A DNA stretch of 38,972 bases from positions 1 through 38,972 of the forward strand of contig DJVY01000133.1 of NCBI GenBank assembly GCA_002440885.1, in the 5' to 3' direction. Each line of letters begins with the position of its first letter. The first letter of the stretch is position 1. The position numbers and the translations under genes were made by a program. Source of the DNA: Bacteroidales bacterium UBA6244 (GTDB lineage Bacteria > Bacteroidota > Bacteroidia > Bacteroidales > F082). Below are positions 29,804 to 38,971 of this stretch, in pieces. The notes beneath the pieces were generated by a model. The model saw only the letters and a list, made by a program, of their open reading frames with translations, was not told the origin of the DNA and made no database searches.

Positions 29804-32529
29804 AATTGAAACCCCTTCATCGTTTATTTAAGTGGTTCACTTTTGGACAGTTGAGTTTGGCCATGTTGGTTATTTGCCTGATCTCAGGAGTGTTGCTTGT
29901 TGTGCCTTATGATGTGAATTCTCCTTATGAGTCGATTAGCTTTTTCATGTTAACAAATCAGGCGGCTTCGTTGTTTCGCAACATGCATTATTGGAGCGCT
30001 CAGTTTTTTCTTGTTTTTACGCTAATTCATCTTTACGATCATTTTACACGCAACAAACAGGTAAAAGTGAAGTTTTGGTTGTGGTTTCGCCTGTCGGCAA
30101 CTGTTTTAATCGTGTTTTTAGCAATGATTACGGGTTTTATCCTAAAAGGTGATCAGGATGCCGGACAGGCCGGACTGATTTTCAGCCAACTGCTCGGCCT
30201 CGTGCCCTTGGTTGGAGAAGTGCTGCAGACAACTTTTTCCGGAAACGGAGAGCACCTGCAATTGGTTTATGTTCATCACATTGCTACTTTTTCAATCTTT
30301 ATTGTGATCGTTGTGTTGGAGCATGCGCGAACTTTTTGGCCGCCTATCAAGGTGCTGGTTTTTGTAACTGTATTTGTTCTGGCAATGTCGATTCTGGCTG
30401 TGGCTCCACTTCACGATGGTCTTAGCCCGGTAATCAAAGGTCCGTGGTATTTTGTTGGCTTTCAGGAACTACTGCACATGTTATCTCACCCGGGATATTC
30501 GCTTGTTTTTGTCTTGACTATCTTAGTCTTGTTGCTTTTGGTTCCTTTTTCGGGTCGGTACTCCTTGTTAATTAGGCGTGCTCTCCTTATTATCACTTTG
30601 TTATATCTGCTTTTTACTATCGTTGGTTACTTTTTTCGAGGTGCAAACTGGCAATGGCATTGGCCTTTGGAAAAATCTTCGGCTGTTACAGCTTATCACT
30701 TCTCAGGTAATGTTGACGTTTCCGCGTCTGATTCTTTTCTAACCTCAACGCCTGCCCTGCCTCAGGTCGTGTTGGGTAGGAATGAAGGTTGTTTGATGTG
30801 TCATGCTGACATGACGGGTTTTTCAAATTCTCATAACCCCCAGGCAGTTGGATGTCATGCCTGTCATGGTGGAAATCCCTTTACTCCCGACAAAGTAGCG
30901 GCTCATGCCGACATGCGTCTTATCCCCGGAAATTTATCGGATGCACACCTTTCATGCGGAACAAGTCAGTGCCATCCGGCAATTGCTGAACGTATTCATA
31001 CAGGATTGATGTCTACTTTAAGTGGAATGATCAGTGTCGATCGTTTTGTTTTTCAGGAGGTAAGCTCACCCAACGAGCTGACCACGGTTGCTGACTTGAC
31101 TAATTCACCGGCAGATGTACACCTTAAAAACTTATGCGTGAGGTGTCATTTGGGAAATCCAAAAACAGAAACAGGTCCGGTGACCGAAGAAAGCCGTGGA
31201 GGAGGTTGCCTGGCCTGTCATCTTAACTACCAGGATTTTGAACGAAATCAGGACTATTACAGCCCCACTTCCTCAAGTGATACACACTATTTGAAAATTC
31301 ATCCTTCTATCGACTTGAAAGTCAGTAATAATCACTGTTTTGGATGCCATAGCCGATCGGGTCGCATTTCTACCAACTACGAGGGTTGGCACGAAACAAC
31401 CCTGAATTCAGACCAGATCCCAGACACCGGAACATATAGGTTGGTTGAGAAATCGCGTGTGTTTACTTTCGTGAAACCAGATGTTCACCATCAGTTGGGG
31501 TTGGATTGTATCGACTGCCACAATTCGTATGAATTAATGGGAGATGGTACGTTCTACGCACACCAGGAGCAGCAGGTGGATATCACTTGTGGTGATTGTC
31601 ATCGGCCTTATCCTGACAAAACCACCGACTTCTCTCATCTCGATCAGGAATCAGCTTTGATTGCAACACTCCGGTTTGGCGCTGTAAACCAGCGTACTTT
31701 TCTAGCCACAGCAAAAAATAGCCGTGCGCTTATCAATACGGAAGTAAAAAGCGATTCTTTGTTTATGTACGGAAAAAACTCCGGTAAACGTTATGCTTTG
31801 TCGTCTCCTCATCCTTCTTGCTCGCAAGGAAAAGCCCACGATGCGCTTTCCTGTAGTGCCTGTCATAGTGCGTGGGCACCAAGTTGCATTGGCTGTCATA
31901 ATGCGTACGATCCGATGGAGTCGGGTTATGACATGGTGAAAAATATTGAAGTTAAGGGGAGTTGGGTGGAATATATTGGGGAGTACAATGCACACCTGCC
32001 AGCTTTGGGTATGCGTGTTTCAGGGGTCGGTGAGCAGGTAATTCCTGTGGTGCCGGGGATGGTGCTTTCTATCGATCTGGCTGGTTTTTCAAAAGATCAG
32101 CATGATTCTCTTCTGTTTTTGCGACTCTTTGCTCCTTCAGCTCCACATACTACGGCAAAAAAAGGTCGATCCTGTATTTCGTGCCATAACGATCCGGTGG
32201 CGTTGGGCTATGGAAAGGGAAGGCTGGAGTATGCAAAAAATGGAGACTTTGGTCAATGGGTGTTCACCCCTTTCTATCAGGATAACCAGCATGATGCCTT
32301 GCCCGAGGATGCCTGGATTGGCTTCTTAGATGATCGTAAGGGTGAGGTGGTTTCGACGCGTACCGATGTTTTCCCGTTTTCAATCGAAAAACAGAAGCGA
32401 ATCCTTACCGTGGGAGCTTGTCTCACTTGTCATGAGGTCGACAGCCAGACCATGCTTTCCGGTCTTTATAATTTTGATTCACTAATGCATGTGCGGAGTA
32501 GGTCATGCCTCATCCCGAAGTGGAAATAA
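29800..32529 (+). CDS. Cytochrome b6-like protein fused to a twelve-haem c-type cytochrome domain
   Basis: The 909-residue protein starts with a membrane cytochrome b part (about 1-285). Histidine pairs H63/H77 and H160/H175 have the 14- and 15-residue spacing of cytochrome b6, and a GPWY motif (214-217) resembles the quinol-site PEWY. From about 325 onward is a periplasmic region with eleven CxxCH motifs (331, 352, 446, 470, 513, 570, 597, 685, 696, 792, 874) and one CX4CH (386-392). It would take electrons from menaquinol through the Rieske partner and pass them to the haem array and to external acceptors. The partner terminal enzyme is not identified. Confidence 0.9.
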   Translation: MKLKPLHRLFKWFTFGQLSLAMLVICLISGVLLVVPYDVNSPYESISFFMLTNQAASLFRNMHYWSAQFFLVFTLIHLYDHFTRNKQVKVKFWLWFRLSATVLIVFLAMITGFILKGDQDAGQAGLIFSQLLGLVPLVGEVLQTTFSGNGEHLQLVYVHHIATFSIFIVIVVLEHARTFWPPIKVLVFVTVFVLAMSILAVAPLHDGLSPVIKGPWYFVGFQELLHMLSHPGYSLVFVLTILVLLLLVPFSGRYSLLIRRALLIITLLYLLFTIVGYFFRGANWQWHWPLEKSSAVTAYHFSGNVDVSASDSFLTSTPALPQVVLGRNEGCLMCHADMTGFSNSHNPQAVGCHACHGGNPFTPDKVAAHADMRLIPGNLSDAHLSCGTSQCHPAIAERIHTGLMSTLSGMISVDRFVFQEVSSPNELTTVADLTNSPADVHLKNLCVRCHLGNPKTETGPVTEESRGGGCLACHLNYQDFERNQDYYSPTSSSDTHYLKIHPSIDLKVSNNHCFGCHSRSGRISTNYEGWHETTLNSDQIPDTGTYRLVEKSRVFTFVKPDVHHQLGLDCIDCHNSYELMGDGTFYAHQEQQVDITCGDCHRPYPDKTTDFSHLDQESALIATLRFGAVNQRTFLATAKNSRALINTEVKSDSLFMYGKNSGKRYALSSPHPSCSQGKAHDALSCSACHSAWAPSCIGCHNAYDPMESGYDMVKNIEVKGSWVEYIGEYNAHLPALGMRVSGVGEQVIPVVPGMVLSIDLAGFSKDQHDSLLFLRLFAPSAPHTTAKKGRSCISCHNDPVALGYGKGRLEYAKNGDFGQWVFTPFYQDNQHDALPEDAWIGFLDDRKGEVVSTRTDVFPFSIEKQKRILTVGACLTCHEVDSQTMLSGLYNFDSLMHVRSRSCLIPKWK

Positions 32530-32643
32530 GCGTAGGACTTTTTTTTACGGAAATTGCTAGTTTCGTGACCTGATTGGCGTGTTTTGGATAATTTAAGAAT
32601 TGTATCTGTCAACTTTAGTTTATTTTCGCAAAAAAATTGCTGA

Positions 32644-33390
32644 ATGAAAAGTGATAGCCTGGTAATTATACCTACCTACAACGAAAAGGAGAACATCGAA
32701 CGTATTATCAGAAAGGTGTTTAGCCTGAAGCAGGCTTTTAATATTTTGATAGTTGAAGACAACAGCCCCGATGGAACAGCATCTATTGTCAAGAAACTTA
32801 TGGAAGAGTTTTCGGGACGTTTGTTCATCCTCGAACGTAAAGGTAAACTTGGCCTTGGCACTGCTTACATTGCAGGTTTTAAGTGGGGTCTTGAACATGA
32901 ATACGAATACCTTTTCGAGATGGATGCCGATTTCTCGCACAACCCCGAAGATTTGATGAGGCTTTACGAAGCCGTTTCAAAACCTGAAAACGATGCAGCC
33001 ATTGGTTCGCGCTACATTACCGGCGTCAATGTGGTTAATTGGCCTATGGGTAGGGTGTTGATGTCGTATTATGCCTCGGCCTATGTGCGGATGGTGACGG
33101 GTTTAAAAATCATGGACACCACTGCCGGATTTATGTGCTGGAGTAAACGCCTGCTTGAAAACATTGATTTTAACCGCATCAAATTCGTGGGCTATGCCTT
33201 TCAGATCGAAATGAAATATACCGCGGTTAAACTGGGCTTTAATATTGTGGAAGTACCTATCATTTTTACCGATCGCACCGAAGGCACATCCAAGATGAAC
33301 AAAAGTATTTTCAGAGAAGCCATTTTTGGTGTTATCGACTTACGCTTGCGTAGCCTTTTAGGGAAAATTAAACCAGTGAAATCAATTTAA
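32644..33390 (+). CDS. Polyprenol-phosphate mannosyltransferase-like GT2 enzyme
   Basis: The 248-residue GT2 protein has the start LVIIPTYNEKENIERIIRKV, the segment IVEDNSPDGTA, GLGTAYIAGFKWGLE, the metal-binding MDADFSHNPED, and GSRYITGVNVVNWP with the C-terminal DRTEGTSKMNK. This matches Dpm1-type synthases that transfer mannose from GDP-mannose to a polyprenyl phosphate; there is no C-terminal membrane domain. It heads a short plus-strand run with a dihydroorotase six bases downstream. The link to the neighbours is not functional in an obvious way. Confidence 0.9.
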   Translation: MKSDSLVIIPTYNEKENIERIIRKVFSLKQAFNILIVEDNSPDGTASIVKKLMEEFSGRLFILERKGKLGLGTAYIAGFKWGLEHEYEYLFEMDADFSHNPEDLMRLYEAVSKPENDAAIGSRYITGVNVVNWPMGRVLMSYYASAYVRMVTGLKIMDTTAGFMCWSKRLLENIDFNRIKFVGYAFQIEMKYTAVKLGFNIVEVPIIFTDRTEGTSKMNKSIFREAIFGVIDLRLRSLLGKIKPVKSI

Positions 33391-33395
33391 AGACC

Positions 33396-34751
33396 ATGAA
33401 CTCATCCAAAAAACTGATCGTTGGAGCGAACATTGTAAACGAAAACCAATCATTTGTGGGGTGGGTGGCCATCGAAAACGGAATTATCACTTCCGTAAAT
33501 CGTGGTGAATATATTCCTTCGGATGATTTTGCAGGTTTTCAGCTGATTGATGCGAATGGGCTCACCCTTATTCCGGGCGTTATCGACGATCAGGTGCATT
33601 TTCGTGACCCTGGTCTTACCTACAAGGGCGATATAGCTACTGAGAGCAAAGCCGCAGTCGCAGGTGGGATAACCAGTTTTATGGAAATGCCCAATACCAT
33701 TCCAAATGCATTAACACAGGAAATCCTGGAAGAAAAATATGCCCATGCTGCCGAAGTTTCAAAGGCTAACTATAGCTTTTATATGGGTGCTTCAAACGAT
33801 AATATACAGGAGATTTTAAAAACCGATCCTAAAAAAGTGTGTGGTGTCAAGGTGTTTATGGGGTCGTCGACGGGCAACATGCTTGTAGACAATGAAGAAA
33901 CACTGACACAGATTTTTAAGCAAGCTCCAACACTGGTGGCCGTTCATTGTGAGGATGAAGCTACAATTCTCGCCAATCATAAGAGGTATTTGGCGCAGTA
34001 TGGAGAAAGAGCCACAACCCGCATTCATCCGGAGATACGTTCGGCGGAAGCCTGTTTTTTATCCTCTTCCAAAGCGGTGGCTCTGGCCAGAAAATATGGT
34101 ACACGTCTGCACGTGTTGCACCTTACCACCGAGCGCGAAATGGCTCTTTTTGATGCAGAGATCCCTTTGGCTGAGAAAAAAATTACCGCTGAGGTTTGCG
34201 TGCATCATCTTTGGTTTTCTGATGAAGACTACGACCGCAAAGGGAATTTTATCAAATGGAATCCGGCCATTAAAAGCCTGAACGACAGAGAAGCGTTGAG
34301 GAAAGCGGTTCTGGAAAACAGAATTGATGTGATTGCCACCGACCACGCTCCGCATACACTGGACGAAAAAGAACGACCCTATTTCAATGCACCTTCAGGT
34401 GGTCCTATGGTGCAACACGCGTTGGTGTCGATGCTTGAGTTGGTAAAACAGCAGGTGTTCTCTCTCGAAAAGGTCGTGCAGATGATGTGTCACCATCCTG
34501 CGATTTTGTTTCGCATTCAAAACAGAGGCTTTATTCGTGAAGGATATGCGGCTGATCTGGTTTTAGTTGATTTGCAATCGCCATGGCAGGTGAACAGGGA
34601 AAATCTTTACTACAAATGTGGGTGGTCGCCGATGGAAGGGGAGTCCTTTCAATCGCAGGTGGTGTCTACTTTTGTAAATGGAAACAGGGTATATCATCAG
34701 GGGTTTTTTGATGAAACCGTGACCGGACAACGTCTGGTTTTTAACAGATAA
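33396..34751 (+). CDS. pyrC: Dihydroorotase (type I, AllB/PyrC-like amidohydrolase)
   Basis: A 451-residue amidohydrolase with the metal motif DDQVHFRDPG (HxR form), a carboxylated-lysine candidate in GVKVFMGSSTGNM, later histidines in VAVHCEDE and LHVLHLTTE, and TDHAPHTLDEKE. This is the type I dihydroorotase pattern (allantoinase-like). It closes carbamoyl aspartate to dihydroorotate in pyrimidine synthesis. Starting five bases after the GT2 gene, it is probably in the same transcript. No pyrimidine genes are beside it. Allantoinase is a weaker alternative. Confidence 0.9.
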   Translation: MNSSKKLIVGANIVNENQSFVGWVAIENGIITSVNRGEYIPSDDFAGFQLIDANGLTLIPGVIDDQVHFRDPGLTYKGDIATESKAAVAGGITSFMEMPNTIPNALTQEILEEKYAHAAEVSKANYSFYMGASNDNIQEILKTDPKKVCGVKVFMGSSTGNMLVDNEETLTQIFKQAPTLVAVHCEDEATILANHKRYLAQYGERATTRIHPEIRSAEACFLSSSKAVALARKYGTRLHVLHLTTEREMALFDAEIPLAEKKITAEVCVHHLWFSDEDYDRKGNFIKWNPAIKSLNDREALRKAVLENRIDVIATDHAPHTLDEKERPYFNAPSGGPMVQHALVSMLELVKQQVFSLEKVVQMMCHHPAILFRIQNRGFIREGYAADLVLVDLQSPWQVNRENLYYKCGWSPMEGESFQSQVVSTFVNGNRVYHQGFFDETVTGQRLVFNR

Positions 34752-34757
34752 AGGTCG

Positions 34758-35198
34758 ATGAAGAAGATAGTTTTTGTTTTTGTTTTGGGCTTTTTTTTGG
34801 TTTCCTGTGGAGGAAACGAGGCTTCAAACCAGGGTTTGGAGGTAGTAAGTACTTTTCCGGATGGAAGCGTTAAGGTGGATCAATTGATCAAAATGACTGA
34901 CGGGGAAAAGGTGGCATATTACAAGCGTGAGTATTACGAGGACGGAAATTTGCACAAAGAAGGAGCGCTTAAGAACAACCAAATGCATGGTGTTTGGAAA
35001 TCTTATTATAAAAACGGTTTGCTGTGGAGCGAAGGTGAGTTCGATGAAGGCATACGGAATGGGTTTGCTAACACGTTTCATGGCAACGGCAACAGGTACT
35101 ACGAAGGTTTTTATACCAACAACGTCAAGGATAGCATTTGGCGGTTTTGGCGTCAGGATGGTTCCTTTATCAAGGAAATTGATTACCGGAAAAAATAA
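34758..35198 (+). CDS. MORN-variant (YwqK-like) lipoprotein
   Basis: The 146-residue protein has a lipoprotein signal with the lipobox VSC (cysteine 17), followed by glycine and a linker. It then has three to four MORN_2-type repeats, such as YYEDGNLHKEGALKNNQMHG and YYKNGLLWSEGEFDEGIRNG. Such repeats are common in secreted or membrane-attached Bacteroidota proteins, and the function is unknown to me. It starts six bases after the dihydroorotase stop and is convergent with the next gene, with a 12-base gap. Confidence 0.82.
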   Translation: MKKIVFVFVLGFFLVSCGGNEASNQGLEVVSTFPDGSVKVDQLIKMTDGEKVAYYKREYYEDGNLHKEGALKNNQMHGVWKSYYKNGLLWSEGEFDEGIRNGFANTFHGNGNRYYEGFYTNNVKDSIWRFWRQDGSFIKEIDYRKK

Positions 35199-35210
35199 CT
35201 GCTTTTCCGA

Positions 35211-36248
35211 TTATCTGATGATGTTTAATTCGATCATAACAGGCAAGTGATCGCTGAACCCCCCAAAATAATTTTTTCCTGATGCGGTTCTGTTCGGTCG
35301 TGGTTCCCCGTTTTTCGGCTTAAAAAGAAGGTAGTCGTGTTTAACGACGGTTTGCTTATGGTCGCTCACTTTAATGCCACCAACTCCGGTAAGCATGGCC
35401 GAGGAAACTATAATCTGGTCGAACATGTCCCACGATTTGTAATAAAGCGAGCCTTCACCTTGTTCGTAAGCCGACAACGACAAATTGTAAAGAGATTTCC
35501 CGTCGGGTGCTGAAGTAACTTGTTTGGCCTGCAAAACCTGCGAAACGGAAATGTCTGATGGATTGTCGTTTAAGTCGCCGGCAATGATGATGTTAGCCTC
35601 CGGATTAATGCGCATAATGGAGTCGGTAATTGTTTTTAATAATCCGGCAATAAACTTTCGTGATGGTTCAGTCTCGGCCTGCCCCCCCCATCGGCTTACC
35701 CAATGGTTTATAAATACATGCAGTGTGTCTTTGGATTTTACCAGGCCTTTAGCGTATAAAATATCTCTGGTTTTGTTGTCAGGATTTTCCGGAAAAACCA
35801 CCGGGATGTACCTGACGGATACAGGGCTGAAAATGCCGGGCTGATACAAAAGTGCTACATCAATTCCGCGCTCATCGGGGCTGTTCTGGTGAATAATTGA
35901 GTAAGCCGCCGCACGGAGTTCGCCATGCTTCACAAGATCAGTCAGCACTTCTTTGTTTTCAACCTCGCACAAGCCTAACAGTGCCGGAAAACCGGTGCTG
36001 TCGATGTCGGCCATTACTTTACTCATTTGATCAAGCTTGTGCAGATAACGTTCACTGTTCCACGGATTCCTGGCATCCGGGAGAAAGCTTTCGTCGTCAA
36101 TGGTCGGATCGTTTATGGTGTCGAACAGGTTTTCAAGGTTGTAGAAAGCAAAGCTAAATTTGGAATCGATTTTTTTTTGGGTTGTGCATCCGGTAAATAC
36201 GGTAATGGCGACCAGTGATGCGGCTAAAACTATTGGTAACGATTTCAT
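35211..36248 (-). CDS. Endonuclease/exonuclease/phosphatase-family lipoprotein
   Basis: From ATG 36248 the protein has 345 residues. The frame extends to 36275, but the shorter start gives a clean lipoprotein signal with a lipobox ending in TGC (cysteine about 20). The fold shows the EEP motifs FYNLENLFD at the start, LLGLCEVENKEV, IIAGDLNDNPSD and a final SDHLPVMIEL. These are the metal-dependent phosphodiesterase residues (Asn, Glu, Asp-Asn, Asp-His). The target may be nucleic acid or another phosphate ester in the periplasm or outer membrane. It is convergent with the MORN gene. Confidence 0.88.
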   Translation of the reverse strand: MKSLPIVLAASLVAITVFTGCTTQKKIDSKFSFAFYNLENLFDTINDPTIDDESFLPDARNPWNSERYLHKLDQMSKVMADIDSTGFPALLGLCEVENKEVLTDLVKHGELRAAAYSIIHQNSPDERGIDVALLYQPGIFSPVSVRYIPVVFPENPDNKTRDILYAKGLVKSKDTLHVFINHWVSRWGGQAETEPSRKFIAGLLKTITDSIMRINPEANIIIAGDLNDNPSDISVSQVLQAKQVTSAPDGKSLYNLSLSAYEQGEGSLYYKSWDMFDQIIVSSAMLTGVGGIKVSDHKQTVVKHDYLLFKPKNGEPRPNRTASGKNYFGGFSDHLPVMIELNIIR

Positions 36249-36295
36249 AATCAATATGATTTTAGGTTTTTGCATTTATTGAATAGTATAAAATT

Positions 36296-36676
36296 CTAAT
36301 CATCCGTTTTTTTTATTCGGTTTATCTCTCTGCGGTCTTTTTTTGTGGGTCTGCCGGTTCCACGGTCGCGTTGCTCGGTTTTCATCTGCCGCAGGAAATC
36401 AAAACGTTCGTATTCCTCAACAGGGGTATGATCTTTTAATAAATCAACCACCAGCTTTGGGCCTACACGGTTTTTGGCCGGCTGCAATACTTCAATTGTT
36501 TTTTTTATGCCACTGAGCTGAACTTCAATTAATTCGCCTGCCTTAATTTCTCTGGATGGTTTCGCGTTTTCGCCATTTATCTTCACCTTTCCGCCCCTGC
36601 ACGCCTCGCTGGCAAGCGATCGGGTTTTAAACAGCCGTGCAGCCCATAACCATTTATCAAGCCTGACGGTATCCAT
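36296..36676 (-). CDS. S4-domain RNA-binding protein (Hsp15-like)
   Basis: The 126-residue protein has an N-terminal S4 domain: VRLDKWLWAARLFKTRSLA and GKVKINGENAKPSREIKAGELIEV. The basic C-terminal tail (about 100-126) carries RDRGTGRPTKKDRREINRIKK. It resembles heat-shock protein 15, which binds 50S subunits carrying stalled nascent chains. It lies three bases from der, on the same strand, and is part of the era-der run of ribosome-assembly genes. Confidence 0.9.
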   Translation of the reverse strand: MDTVRLDKWLWAARLFKTRSLASEACRGGKVKINGENAKPSREIKAGELIEVQLSGIKKTIEVLQPAKNRVGPKLVVDLLKDHTPVEEYERFDFLRQMKTEQRDRGTGRPTKKDRREINRIKKTDD

Positions 36677-36679
36677 TTG

Positions 36680-37990
36680 TTATTTGTTTCTGAAATATAG
36701 CTGAATAGGCACTCCCGTAAAATTGTAATGCGTGCGTAACTGGTTCTCTAAAAACCGTTTATAACTGTCTTTAACGTCTTCCGGTAAATTGCAGAAAAAC
36801 ACAAACTGAGGTGTTGCCGTTTTTAATTGCATCACGTACTTGATTTTGATGTATCGGCCACGACTTCCCATCGGCGGTGGAGTATTTTCAATTATTGGCA
36901 GCAGCAGATCGTTTAGTTTGGAGGTCGGAATTTTCTGATCTCTTCTTTCGTACACGTCTTTAACGAGTTCGAGCACTTTAAAAATTCTTTGCTTTTCTTT
37001 TACGCTTGTGAAAACAATGGGCACGTCGGCGAAAGGAGCAATCTTCTCCCTTATCAGCTTTTCGTAGGCCTTATGGGTATTGGTCTCTTTTTCAACCAGA
37101 TCCCATTTGTTAACCACCAAAACAATGCCTTTTCTGTTTTTCTCGGCCAGGTGAAATATGTTAATGTCCTGTTTTTCAATTCCTGTTTCGGCATCAATCA
37201 TTACCACGCAAACATCAGAGTTTTCGATGGCTTTAATCGAACGCAAGGTAGAATAGAACTCGATATTTTCGTATACTTTTCCTTTTTTTCTCAATCCGGC
37301 TGTGTCAACCAGCATAAAATCATGGCCAAAAGCTTTGTAACGTGTATAAATTGAATCGCGTGTGGTGCCAGCTATAGGGGTGACGATATTTCTGTTGTCA
37401 CCTAAAAGTGTATTTACCAGCGATGATTTTCCTACGTTTGGTCTTCCGACAAAGGCTATCCTGGGCAAATCTGTGTCTTCTTCCACAGGGGTTGAATCTT
37501 TAAATAGCGTGACGGCGGCATCCAAAAATTCGCCCGTACCTGTTCCGTTATTGGCTGAAATAGGAAAAACCTCACCCAAGCCAAAGGAGTAAAACTCGCT
37601 GGCATTGTTATGCTGACCGGGTTCATCGGTTTTGTTCGCGACCAACAGTATATTTTTTTTCGACTTGCGCAGTATGTTCGCCACATCTTCGTCGAGCGGA
37701 TTTAAGCCCTCGCGGCCATCCACCATAAAAGCAATGACATCAGCTTCGTCGATGGCAAAAAGCACCTGTTTTCTGATTTCTTCCTCAAACGTATCGTCGG
37801 AACCATATACATAGCCTCCGGTGTCGATTACCGAGAATTCATATCCGTTCCAATCACTTTTGCCGTAAATGCGATCGCGGGTAACGCCACTTTCCGATTC
37901 AACAATGGCCTCCCGTTTTTGGACTAGTCTGTTAAAAAGTGTTGATTTTCCTACGTTGGGCCTGCCTACTATCGCCAGAATATTACTCAT
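36680..37990 (-). CDS. der: Ribosome biogenesis GTPase Der (EngA)
   Basis: The 436-residue protein from ATG 37990 has two GTPase domains. The first shows GRPNVGKST, VIDTGG and NKTD, and the second shows GRPNVGKSS, VDTAG and NKWD, followed by a KH-like domain (about 350-436). Der helps assemble the 50S subunit. The start at 37990 (MSNILAIVGRPNVG) fits better than 38011, which adds only seven extra residues. It lies 48 bases from era on the same strand. Confidence 0.97.
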   Translation of the reverse strand: MSNILAIVGRPNVGKSTLFNRLVQKREAIVESESGVTRDRIYGKSDWNGYEFSVIDTGGYVYGSDDTFEEEIRKQVLFAIDEADVIAFMVDGREGLNPLDEDVANILRKSKKNILLVANKTDEPGQHNNASEFYSFGLGEVFPISANNGTGTGEFLDAAVTLFKDSTPVEEDTDLPRIAFVGRPNVGKSSLVNTLLGDNRNIVTPIAGTTRDSIYTRYKAFGHDFMLVDTAGLRKKGKVYENIEFYSTLRSIKAIENSDVCVVMIDAETGIEKQDINIFHLAEKNRKGIVLVVNKWDLVEKETNTHKAYEKLIREKIAPFADVPIVFTSVKEKQRIFKVLELVKDVYERRDQKIPTSKLNDLLLPIIENTPPPMGSRGRYIKIKYVMQLKTATPQFVFFCNLPEDVKDSYKRFLENQLRTHYNFTGVPIQLYFRNK

Positions 37991-38038
37991 GATGTGTTTG
38001 GTTAGATGCAATTTGAAATAGGGTGCAAAGGTACTAAA

Positions 38039-38920
38039 TTAGTGATCGTAGCCGAATCGGGTTAGGGCATTATCATCGTCGCGCCAATCTTTGTTAACTT
38101 TAACCGACAGTTCGATAAACACCTTTTTACCCACGAACTCCTCTATATCGTGGCGCGCCATTGTCCCCGTTTTTTTGATGGCCTGACCCTGATGGCCGAT
38201 AATGATGGCTTTCTGGGTGTCGCGGTTTACAAAAATGGTGGCCGAAATACGCACCAAACGTTCTTCTTCTTTGTATTCATCAATGATTATTTCAGTGGAA
38301 TAAGGGATTTCTTTTTGGTAATTCAGGAGAATTTTTTCACGAATAATTTCAGAAACAAAGAACCTTTCCGACCGGTCAGTCAGCTCATCTTTATCGTAAT
38401 AAGGGGCATGAGCCGGTAATTTTTCCTGAATCACATCCAGCAATTTTTCCAGGTTGAAGCTGTTTAGAGCTGAGATGGGAATAATTTCGGCTTGCGGTAA
38501 CACCTGATGCCAGCCTTCCATCTGCGCCACCACTGTAGGTTGATCCGACAAGTCGATTTTATTCACTACCACGATGATGGGCACAGTCATAAGTTTCAGT
38601 TTCTCAATCACATCCAATTGTTCGAAAGGCATGTTGGGTTCGGTCATGAGTAGAATTACATCCGCATCTTTGAGGGCCGTATGGATGTATTGATTCATGT
38701 ACTCGTGCATTTTATAGGCCGGATCGCGCACAATGCCGGGGGTGTCGCTATAGACGATCTGGAAATTCTCCCCGTTTACGATCCCTAAAATCCGATGACG
38801 GGTGGTTTGGGCCTTGGAAGTGATGATAGAAATTTTTTCACCCACCAGTGCATTCATTAATGTTGACTTGCCAACGTTCGGTAAACCAATGATGTTGACG
38901 AATCCAGCTTTGTGTTCCAT
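38039..38920 (-). CDS. era: GTPase Era
   Basis: The 293-residue protein from ATG 38920 has G1 GLPNVGKSTLMN, G3 SDTPGIV, G4 NKIDL and a C-terminal KH domain with IIGHQGQAIKKTGTMARHDIE. Era binds the 3' end of 16S rRNA in 30S assembly. The frame is open to 38959, but ATG 38920 (MEHKAGFVNIIGLPN) gives the normal start. It heads the minus-strand era-der-S4 run. Confidence 0.97.
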   Translation of the reverse strand: MEHKAGFVNIIGLPNVGKSTLMNALVGEKISIITSKAQTTRHRILGIVNGENFQIVYSDTPGIVRDPAYKMHEYMNQYIHTALKDADVILLMTEPNMPFEQLDVIEKLKLMTVPIIVVVNKIDLSDQPTVVAQMEGWHQVLPQAEIIPISALNSFNLEKLLDVIQEKLPAHAPYYDKDELTDRSERFFVSEIIREKILLNYQKEIPYSTEIIIDEYKEEERLVRISATIFVNRDTQKAIIIGHQGQAIKKTGTMARHDIEEFVGKKVFIELSVKVNKDWRDDDNALTRFGYDH

Positions 38921-38939
38921 AAATATATTTAAAGAAAAG

Positions 38940-38971
38940 TTTGCACGGCAAAGAAACAAAATATATCTTTG
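38940..38971 (+). promoter_or_regulatory. Outward-facing promoter at the right edge
   Basis: TTTG (38940-38943), exactly 20 bases, and TATCTTTG (38964-38971) form a perfect Bacteroidota promoter on the plus strand. It points out of the window, divergent from era, toward a gene beyond the right edge. Confidence 0.65.
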
